A DNA stretch of 38,243 nt from Chloroflexota bacterium (GTDB lineage: Bacteria > Chloroflexota > Anaerolineae > CG2-30-64-16): NCBI GenBank assembly GCA_026389845.1, contig JAPLHB010000137.1, positions 1 to 38,243 on the forward strand, given 5' to 3'. Numbering within the stretch: the first letter of the stretch is position 1; every line of letters begins with the position of its first letter. Of the stretch, positions 21,996 to 28,696 are shown piece after piece. The notes under the pieces were generated by a model, which saw nothing but the letters and a program-made list of their open reading frames with translations, did no database searches and was not told the DNA's origin. The translations under genes and the position numbers were made by a program.

Positions 21996-23051
21996 TCAAC
22001 TCATGCGCTCGAACCGCACCCCGTAACGTTTCAAGAATTCAGCCAACTCTTCTCCTACCGGTAAAGTCGCGCCTCCCCTTTGCTTGTTTGCGATATCTAG
22101 CCACATTTGTCCGTTGTCAGTTAGTAGTTGGCGCTCAGAGTTTGCGAGTCCAGGTAGCGAAACAACCAGTTGAACAGGTAGTCGCAATAGATTTTCAACA
22201 GGCTCATAGCACACCACCAATTTGTGCGACTGCCCGGTCCGATCATTGATACTGACTAGATCAGTTTCAGATTGCCCATCACGATTTACGGCAAGACCAG
22301 CGTGCACCAGATAAGCACAAAACTCATCCAGCATCTGCCGCAACATAAGTTTGCGATGCTCTTGGTCGGGTCTGACCGGATACTGCTCGGCTGTCTTGAG
22401 AATCTTGGCTGGTGCGCCGACTGCCAGGCTACTCGCCGGAACATCTTTTGTGACGAGCGCGCCGGCGCCAACCGTTGCCCCATCTCCAATTGTCACGCCT
22501 GGCATAATGAATACCTGCCAAGGTATCCAAACATTATTGCCTATGGTGACTGGAGCAAAAGTGACAGGATAACCATCTAACATATTCTGCCAAGAGCCGT
22601 GTGTAAAGATCGAGCACCTGCCTCCAATACCTGTGTCGTCGCCGATAAAAACAGGGCGGGCCGCATTGATGAAAGTGTGTTGCATCAGAATGGTACGAGC
22701 ACCTATATGAAAGTGCGATTCTGGAGAAGAGAGCCCTCCAACGAAAACCTGTTCACTGATCTTCGCATCCTCACCGATTTCTATTGTTTCCGCGTCAAAA
22801 AAGGAGACTGAACCGACACGTGCAAACCGGCCGATCTTTACACGACGAGCTCGCAAGTACGTGCCAAATCCGATCGAAGACCCTTCGCCAATCTCAATTT
22901 CATCAGCCACAATAACAGAGCCGACTCCCATCTTGACATTAGCGCCGATCTTTGCTCCCCTGAGTCTATAATAAGCCAGTTTTAGCGACACCGGCAATAA
23001 TCCCACCGTTAACATCTGTTTTAATGGAAAACGCGAATGCTTGATAATCAT
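21996..23051 (-). CDS. Left-handed beta-helix O-acyltransferase with extra C-terminal domain
   Basis: 351 residues from ATG 23051 (a GTG at 23072 is an alternative). Residues 30-215 hold hexapeptide repeats (IGANVKMGVGSVIVADEIEI, IGEDAKISEQVFVGG, IGDDTGIGG) ending in GNNVWIPWQVFIMPGVTIG and VGAGALVTKDVP, as in LacA/WbbJ-type acetyltransferases that use acetyl-CoA. The last ~120 residues are an unrecognised domain (NRDGQSETDLVSINDRTGQ ... EELAEFLKRYGVRFERMS). Likely acetylates a glycan precursor in the cytoplasm. Base composition is clearly richer in A/T than the genes on both sides, which suggests a separate origin by transfer into this glycan cluster. Confidence 0.85.
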   Translation of the reverse strand: MIIKHSRFPLKQMLTVGLLPVSLKLAYYRLRGAKIGANVKMGVGSVIVADEIEIGEGSSIGFGTYLRARRVKIGRFARVGSVSFFDAETIEIGEDAKISEQVFVGGLSSPESHFHIGARTILMQHTFINAARPVFIGDDTGIGGRCSIFTHGSWQNMLDGYPVTFAPVTIGNNVWIPWQVFIMPGVTIGDGATVGAGALVTKDVPASSLAVGAPAKILKTAEQYPVRPDQEHRKLMLRQMLDEFCAYLVHAGLAVNRDGQSETDLVSINDRTGQSHKLVVCYEPVENLLRLPVQLVVSLPGLANSERQLLTDNGQMWLDIANKQRGGATLPVGEELAEFLKRYGVRFERMS

Positions 23052-23096
23052 TTCGTCACTCTCTATCGCCACCTCTACACAAAACCCCTGGCGCGT

Positions 23097-24398
23097 TCAT
23101 GCCCCGAACAGCCGCCAGCCGTAATCCCACAGCGTGATCGCATCAATGTCGCCGCTGAGCGCCAGGGCGCTGACCGCGGCGTCCGGCCAAGGATTCAGCC
23201 GCACCAAAGGGCCGGCCGCGGCTTCTATCTCAGCTAACAGCGGCGCGCTAGCTTCGGCCGCAAAGGTCGGCCGGTCCAGATAGACCGTGCAGCTCTCGGC
23301 CGCGTCGCCCACCTCGACGACGTACCCCAGGTCTGACAGGAACGGCGCCAGTTCCCGCGCCGAGCGCGCGGACACGCCGACGCACGGTCGCCGATCAGAA
23401 CGCAGCACGCAGCGCCGCTCGGGCATTCTTTGGTAGGCCCTGCCCTGGTGGGGTATCCCAGGGGTTTCCAGCCCGGCGCTGCGGGCCAACAGGACGCCGC
23501 GTGCAGGCCCCTGGGCCACGGCCGCCCAGCGGCCATCGCTCAGGGGCGTCAGGCGTACCGTCAGCGCACGCTTTTCGCGCCACCAATCCGAAACGTCGCG
23601 CAGGCTGGGTCGCCAGACAGCCGACCCCAGGGCCTGCACGTGGCGGAGCAGCGTTTCCACGGCGTCCGCGCAGAGCTCGAAGCGTTCCGGATGAAGCTGC
23701 AAGACGAATAGCTCGCCCCGGGCATGGCACGCGTCGAACGCCGCGATCCAGTAGGCGGCCAATTGCTCGGGTGACCGCAATCGCAGGCGTTCCACCAGCA
23801 TCTCATCGTCGGGAAAACTGACCGGGATCTCGAGCAGGCCATCTACCCAGAACGGCAGGGCCGGGGCAACCTCGGCCGGCCGGGGTCGGTCGAAGGCGAG
23901 CAGGGTGTTCAGGGCGGCGCGCTGCGCGGGATCGAGGGCCGCGGCATCCACTACCGGCCAAAGCACCGACTGACTGCTATCATACGCCAGTCCGGCCGCG
24001 TCCAACGCCGTCAGCAGATCGGCGCTCCAGCGCAGGTACGGGGCTCGAAACCCAACGAAAGGGATGCCGAGCGCGGCAAAGGTATGGGTCGCCTGGGCGA
24101 TTTCAGCAGACAATTGGGCAGTCGGCAACAAGCTGTGATCCACGTGGCGCTGACCGTGGAGGGCCAGTTCCACGATCTCGCCATCGCCCAGCAGCTCGCG
24201 CAGAATCGCCGGATAACGCTTCAGAATGACGGCCGGCACGGGCAAAGTCACCCGCACCGCGTAGCGCCTTGCCAGCCGGACATAGCCGTTCAACGCCCGC
24301 CGCATCGGCCCGGGGGTCAAGCCGACGCGATCGGCAATGGCGCGCAAGCGGCGAAAGAGGTCGAGAGGCCCCTTGGAACGGATGAGGTGCGAAAGCAA
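23097..24398 (-). CDS. NodB-type polysaccharide deacetylase-like protein
   Basis: 433 residues from TTG 24398 directly after a TAA; the first ATG in frame is at 24305. The N-terminal half has NodB parts: strand RVTLPVPAVIL, zinc motif ELALHGQRHVDHS (about residues 77-90) and FRAPYLRWSADLL. Motif 1, which normally supplies the catalytic Asp near the N-terminus, is not there; instead the last 25 residues read ALALSGDIDAITLWDYGWRL, which looks like a motif-1 strand with its Asp. This suggests a permuted order. The middle (about 290-400) is an unrecognised domain. Probably acts on N-acetylated sugars or a lipid-linked glycan; no signal peptide is obvious. Confidence 0.7.
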   Translation of the reverse strand: MLSHLIRSKGPLDLFRRLRAIADRVGLTPGPMRRALNGYVRLARRYAVRVTLPVPAVILKRYPAILRELLGDGEIVELALHGQRHVDHSLLPTAQLSAEIAQATHTFAALGIPFVGFRAPYLRWSADLLTALDAAGLAYDSSQSVLWPVVDAAALDPAQRAALNTLLAFDRPRPAEVAPALPFWVDGLLEIPVSFPDDEMLVERLRLRSPEQLAAYWIAAFDACHARGELFVLQLHPERFELCADAVETLLRHVQALGSAVWRPSLRDVSDWWREKRALTVRLTPLSDGRWAAVAQGPARGVLLARSAGLETPGIPHQGRAYQRMPERRCVLRSDRRPCVGVSARSARELAPFLSDLGYVVEVGDAAESCTVYLDRPTFAAEASAPLLAEIEAAAGPLVRLNPWPDAAVSALALSGDIDAITLWDYGWRLFGA

Positions 24399-24435
24399 TT
24401 AGGAGGATCCTCGATGTATCTGTCCGGGTTGTCGT

Positions 24436-25167
24436 TCAGCCAACGTCTTGGGCGCGCAGCACAACCCCCACGGTCGCGATGATCACCGCGATGTCCTTGC
24501 GGAGCGACCGGTTGGCAATGTATTCCAGGTCCAGGGCCACGATTTCGTTGAATTTGAGCCGGCTCCGGCCGTTGATCTGCGCCCAGCCCGTCAGACCGGG
24601 CAGCACCGCCAGCCTTTGACGGTAGCGGTCGGTATACATGGCAACTTCGTAATCCATGGACGGCCGCGGCCCGACCAGACTCATGTCGCCCTTGATGATA
24701 TTGATGAGTTGCGGCAACTCGTCAAGGCTGGTGCGCCGCAGCCAGGCCCCGACGCGCGTGACGGCATGGCCGTTCGAAATGGGCTTATAAAGGGCGGAAC
24801 CACTCCCGTTGTCGGAGACGGCTGGCGCATGGCCGTTGATGTACGCCTCGGCGAATTTGCGGTGCTCCTGCGTGTGATCGTGGCCGTTGGTCATTGAGCG
24901 GAACTTATAGAATTTGAAGATCTTGCCGTTCAGCCCGCCGCGGCGTTGTACGTGAAGGACCGGACCGGGGGAGTCGAGCTTGATCGCCGCCGCGATCGCC
25001 AGCATGAAGGGCGCAAGAAGGACGAACAAGACCAGGGAGACGACCAGATCCAGGCCGCGCTTGAGGATGGGGTAAAGCACCTGGACGGGCGTCCGCGTGC
25101 GGACGTAACGTGACCGTACAACCAAAGCGGGGCGCCAAGGAAAGAACTGCGTATGTTCGCTTATCAT
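24436..25167 (-). CDS. Undecaprenyl-phosphate sugar phosphotransferase (bacterial sugar transferase)
   Basis: 243 residues from ATG 25167 (AAGGGA upstream); an in-frame ATG at 25335 would add 56 residues that look non-coding. One membrane segment (about residues 40-62), then the catalytic domain of the WbaP/PglC family: [52 protein letters not shown] and [12 protein letters not shown]. It moves a sugar-1-phosphate from a nucleotide sugar to undecaprenyl phosphate, the first committed step of a polyprenyl-linked glycan. An Asn/Gly/His-rich insert ([19 protein letters not shown]) is found between FRSM and LRRT. Followed 37 bases later by the deacetylase-like gene. Confidence 0.88.
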   Translation of the reverse strand: MISEHTQFFPWRPALVVRSRYVRTRTPVQVLYPILKRGLDLVVSLVLFVLLAPFMLAIAAAIKLDSPGPVLHVQRRGGLNGKIFKFYKFRSMTNGHDHTQEHRKFAEAYINGHAPAVSDNGSGSALYKPISNGHAVTRVGAWLRRTSLDELPQLINIIKGDMSLVGPRPSMDYEVAMYTDRYRQRLAVLPGLTGWAQINGRSRLKFNEIVALDLEYIANRSLRKDIAVIIATVGVVLRAQDVG

Positions 25168-25360
25168 GCGATGAGTTCCCTTTCCGTCAGGCCGACGCAT
25201 CGGTGATGGAGTAGGCGAGGGGCAGGTCGAAAATTCGTCTGCGCCCCCATGTCGCTGTTGAGCTATTAGCATTCTAATACGCTTAGATGAACGACGCCTA
25301 AACAGGCTGCGCGTCGAAGATGAATCTTTTGCCATAAAGACGAAATCGGCGCGTACACCG

Positions 25361-26944
25361 TCACGGTTTGACTCGCATGAGGCAGATACTCACGATCTCT
25401 GATCGGCTGGATATCGGCAATGCGCAGGATTCCCATTTTGCGGCTAACCAGTCCTTGTCCAACTTGCCATAGATAAACCCGGGCCAGTCAACGAGCACGT
25501 TGACCCCTTCCGCATCCAGGTAACGATGTAGCTCGTTCCTGCCGGCGTACTGCAGCGCCCGGTGATTGACTTTGCCATCCAGGTTGATGACATTGGGGTT
25601 GAAGAAGCCGATTACCCCGCTCTGGAATGCGCCCACCTTGGCCGGGGCGGGGAAGTTGCTTTGGATGAATCCGGCCGAGACCACGTGCGGATTGCCGATG
25701 CGGCCGACGTGCAGGCTCAGGAAGGCCCACACGAAGAAAATGCCGGCCAGTGCATAGAGCACGCGCAATGGCGCTGCCTCCGCCTTGGCGCCGGCCTGGA
25801 GCCGTCTGCCGACCGCGATCGCCATCAGCGGGAGCAATGGCACGAGCAGCGGCGCGGAGTATCTCTGATAAAAGTGAGTTGCCCAAGAAATCACGGGATA
25901 GGCCAGGACGAGCGGCAAAATCGCCAGAGACCAGGAAGTGTACCACGGCTCCTGCCGGATGATCTTCGTCAACAGGGCGCGAACGCTCTGTGCGCGGAAC
26001 ACGAGCGCGCCGCCGATCACGAGCGACAGGAAAGCCGCAAGCACGAAATAGCCCCCGGCATTGGAGAAGATCCAGGGGGTGAGATGGCTTAGGATCGCCT
26101 GCGCCATGGTCAGCTCGCGCTCGGCAAAGCTGCCGGCGGTCACGAGTGCGCCTTGCGCCGTGCCCGACGATGGCATCCATGCGCCCGTGACGGAATGAAC
26201 GTAGAGAAACCAGGGGCTGACGATCAGTAGGGCGATGACGCCGCTCACGAGCGTCCATCGGAGCTTGATTTGCCGCCTCAGCCACGCGAGGCCCAGAAGC
26301 AAACAAAACACGATCCCGAAGTCAATCCTGCCCAACCCTGTGAGGCCGGCCAAGATGCCCAAACCGGCCGCCTGGCACACGCCGATCTTCTGACCGCGGG
26401 TGAAGGGCAGCGTATACAAAAAACATAAAGCCAGGAGCGTCAGGTAGATGCCCGTCTCGAGGCCATAGGTAAACCAGCGAAACAACTCGAAATTGAAGAG
26501 CGTTCCTGCGAATCCGAGCGCATAGGCCAGGGGGGATAAAGCTGCCTGGTCGCGCGCCAAAGCACGCGCAATGGTCCCGATGAGATGGGCGAAGAGGACG
26601 AGATTGGCGATCCCGAACAGCAAGACAACGCGGATGAAGGCCCATTTGTCCGCCCCGGCTATCTGAACCAACCAGGCAAGTCCGGCGTAGATCAGCGTCC
26701 CCAGGGGTTGAATACCGGTCGTCGGCTCGTCGTAGTTGTAAACGATGCCATGACCGCTCGCGATATTCCATGCTACGGTGAGCATGTAGTAGCCATCTTC
26801 GCCCACCGGCCGATCGGCCAGATAGGGGAAGAAGCGGCCACTTTGCAGGTCTTTGGGCAAGCCAGGGTTTGAGCAGAGTGCAAGAACGAGTCCATAGGCG
26901 AGGAAAACCAAAACGAGAGGAATCAACAGCCTTCTTAGGCGCAT
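25361..26944 (-). CDS. GT39-like membrane glycosyltransferase
   Basis: 527 residues from ATG 26944, one base after the stop of the preceding gene. Ten or more membrane helices starting at residue 7; the first large outer loop has LADRPVGEDGYYMLTVAWNIASGHG, whose acidic pair fits the GT-C donor site. The last ~100 residues form a soluble part (GVIGFFNPNVINLDGKVNHRAL ... LDAEGVNVLVDWPGF) often seen in Chloroflexota members. It likely transfers a sugar from polyprenyl-phosphate to an extracytoplasmic acceptor. Tight spacing with the DNRLRE surface-protein gene suggests joint action. Confidence 0.75.
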   Translation of the reverse strand: MRLRRLLIPLVLVFLAYGLVLALCSNPGLPKDLQSGRFFPYLADRPVGEDGYYMLTVAWNIASGHGIVYNYDEPTTGIQPLGTLIYAGLAWLVQIAGADKWAFIRVVLLFGIANLVLFAHLIGTIARALARDQAALSPLAYALGFAGTLFNFELFRWFTYGLETGIYLTLLALCFLYTLPFTRGQKIGVCQAAGLGILAGLTGLGRIDFGIVFCLLLGLAWLRRQIKLRWTLVSGVIALLIVSPWFLYVHSVTGAWMPSSGTAQGALVTAGSFAERELTMAQAILSHLTPWIFSNAGGYFVLAAFLSLVIGGALVFRAQSVRALLTKIIRQEPWYTSWSLAILPLVLAYPVISWATHFYQRYSAPLLVPLLPLMAIAVGRRLQAGAKAEAAPLRVLYALAGIFFVWAFLSLHVGRIGNPHVVSAGFIQSNFPAPAKVGAFQSGVIGFFNPNVINLDGKVNHRALQYAGRNELHRYLDAEGVNVLVDWPGFIYGKLDKDWLAAKWESCALPISSRSEIVSICLMRVKP

Positions 26945-26945
26945 C

Positions 26946-28622
26946 CTATCGGCTCCGGGACTCGGCCGCTGCCGCCGGCACCCAATACGAAACTGCCAAT
27001 TGCGGCCGCAGGGTCCGGTCGGCGTACTCGCGGCTGGCGAAGCGTGCTTCGATGTTCGAGCCGCTGTCGCCGGGCTGTGCGAGCACGACCACGCCCCGGT
27101 TACTGGCCGGATCGGCCACCCAGGTCTGCACCAGTTGCACAACGTCGAAGGTGTACCACTGGGCCGGGGTGGCGATCAACTGGTGATCCGTGGCCCAGCT
27201 CACGTGATCGGTCCCGATCCCGTTCGCCCCAGGTTCGGCCCAGGTTTGACCGGCGGCCGGTCCCAGCCAGGTGGCGGTTGCCTCGCTCCAACTGCGCAGC
27301 AGCCCGTGTGTCTCGCCGCGGATGTCCTGTGGCCGTTCCATCTCGACCAGGTAGAGCCGCAGCACCGCCTGGACGACGTGGGTCTCGGTCGGCAGGAGGG
27401 CCAGGTCGAAGCGCAGCAGTGGCGCCATGTGGGTAGTCTGCTGCGTGTCGGCATTGTAGCGCAGGCGCAGTATGGACGCGCTCCCCTGCGCAGTGGTGGG
27501 CAGCCAGGCGTTCAGCGTGGTGTCGGTCGCGCCCGTGTAACCGTCGGTGTCCTGCTGCAAAACCAGGGTGACAGGCTGCGGCGTGGGGCTGGGGTAGGCG
27601 CGCAGCACGAAGGGCAGGTAGCGAAATCGCGGCTGCGGCGTGCGGGTCGGCGTGGACGTGGGGCCGGGCGTGAAGGTCGCGGTGGCCGTCGGGGTGGGCG
27701 ATGGGATGGTGGTGGGCGTGGGCGTGGCCTGCGTCTCCAACGGGCAAGTTAGCCGCATCTCGAACTCGCCCGCCGCGCCGTTGTAGCCATCCACTACCAG
27801 GTAGTAGACGCCGGGTTGGACATCTTGCGCCAGGTAGCTGTCGCCCGCGGCCAGGCATGATTCCGGCTGGGCCGACGGGAGCAGGAAGAGGTCCAGATCG
27901 GCCGTGACCGTCAGGAACGCGGCTGAGAGCGGCTGGGCCTGGCTGATGTCCACCCGGTAGATCAACTCGGGGCCATCTTCGCTCCAGGCCGGCCGACAGC
28001 CGTAGCGGCTGACGTTGGCCTGTCCGGCCTGCGTGTTCCCGCGCACCGTGCCGCCGCAAACCAGGCGCGGCGCACCTTCCACGTTGAGTAACGGCTGGCG
28101 CGTGGGAGTGGGCGTGGGGCTGGGGATCAGGTAGACGCCGAAATCCAGGTTCAGCGTCACCCCGCTGCCGACAAACAGGCTGAACACGGCCGGCGTGGTG
28201 AGCTGGTAGCCGGCCGGCGCCGTCGCGACCAGGTTATACAGGCCGGGAGGCAGCACGAAGCGATAACCGCCATCGGCGTCGGTGGAGCTGGTGAGCATCA
28301 CCTGCCCGCCCTGTTCGAGCCTGAGTGGCAGACCGGGAAAGGGCAACTCGCCCCCGTCGCGCAAGCCGTTGTCGTTGGCATCGAGCCAGGCGCTGCCCAC
28401 GATCGCACCCATGTCCGGCGGGGTGGTGGGCGTGGCGGTGGGTAGGGGCGAGGTCATCCCGCCCCTACTCTGGTTGGGCTGCACCACCAGAGCCGCGACC
28501 GGCGGCGCACCGGCCTGGCTGACGGCGGCAAACCAGGCGATGACACCGAAAACGCCGATCAGCCCGAGGAACAGGCGGAATCGGCGAGTGAGAGGGACGT
28601 CTGGAAAACGGTGTCCGGCCAT
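26946..28622 (-). CDS. Surface protein with SdrD-B, PPC-like and DNRLRE domains
   Basis: 558 residues from ATG 28622. Signal or anchor helix (about residues 11-37), SdrD-B-like domain with calcium motif LDANDNGLRDGGE (65-170), PPC-like domain with two to three disulfides (180-300; LVCGGTVRGNTQ, DLDLFLLPSAQPESC, LVVDGYNG), a Thr/Pro stalk (300-330), the RFRYLPFVLRAYP motif (about 331-345) and a DNRLRE-type domain (355-552) very like the one in the 16825 gene. In the two glycosidase-like proteins the RY[LV]P motif is the C-terminus; here a domain follows it. No good ribosome site is seen, and the AGAAACC hairpin lies just upstream. No catalytic motif; probably structural or adhesive. Confidence 0.7.
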   Translation of the reverse strand: MAGHRFPDVPLTRRFRLFLGLIGVFGVIAWFAAVSQAGAPPVAALVVQPNQSRGGMTSPLPTATPTTPPDMGAIVGSAWLDANDNGLRDGGELPFPGLPLRLEQGGQVMLTSSTDADGGYRFVLPPGLYNLVATAPAGYQLTTPAVFSLFVGSGVTLNLDFGVYLIPSPTPTPTRQPLLNVEGAPRLVCGGTVRGNTQAGQANVSRYGCRPAWSEDGPELIYRVDISQAQPLSAAFLTVTADLDLFLLPSAQPESCLAAGDSYLAQDVQPGVYYLVVDGYNGAAGEFEMRLTCPLETQATPTPTTIPSPTPTATATFTPGPTSTPTRTPQPRFRYLPFVLRAYPSPTPQPVTLVLQQDTDGYTGATDTTLNAWLPTTAQGSASILRLRYNADTQQTTHMAPLLRFDLALLPTETHVVQAVLRLYLVEMERPQDIRGETHGLLRSWSEATATWLGPAAGQTWAEPGANGIGTDHVSWATDHQLIATPAQWYTFDVVQLVQTWVADPASNRGVVVLAQPGDSGSNIEARFASREYADRTLRPQLAVSYWVPAAAAESRSR

Positions 28623-28656
28623 AGTTTTTTCGGCCACGAATTTTACGAACAGGGTG

Positions 28657-28691
28657 CAGAAACCTGGTTTCTCGCAGAAACCAGGTTTCTG
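28657..28691. terminator. AGAAACC palindromic hairpin
   Basis: Arms 28658-28672 and 28676-28690, AGAAACCTGGTTTCT and its complement, loop CGC; one more C-G pair extends the stem. It lies five bases after the stop of the glycosidase-like gene (minus strand). No T-run follows, so it may instead act as an mRNA-stabilising or dispersed repeat element. Similar AGAAACC-type palindromes are, from memory, frequent in Chloroflexota and cyanobacteria. Confidence 0.6.
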
Positions 28692-28696
28692 TTTCT

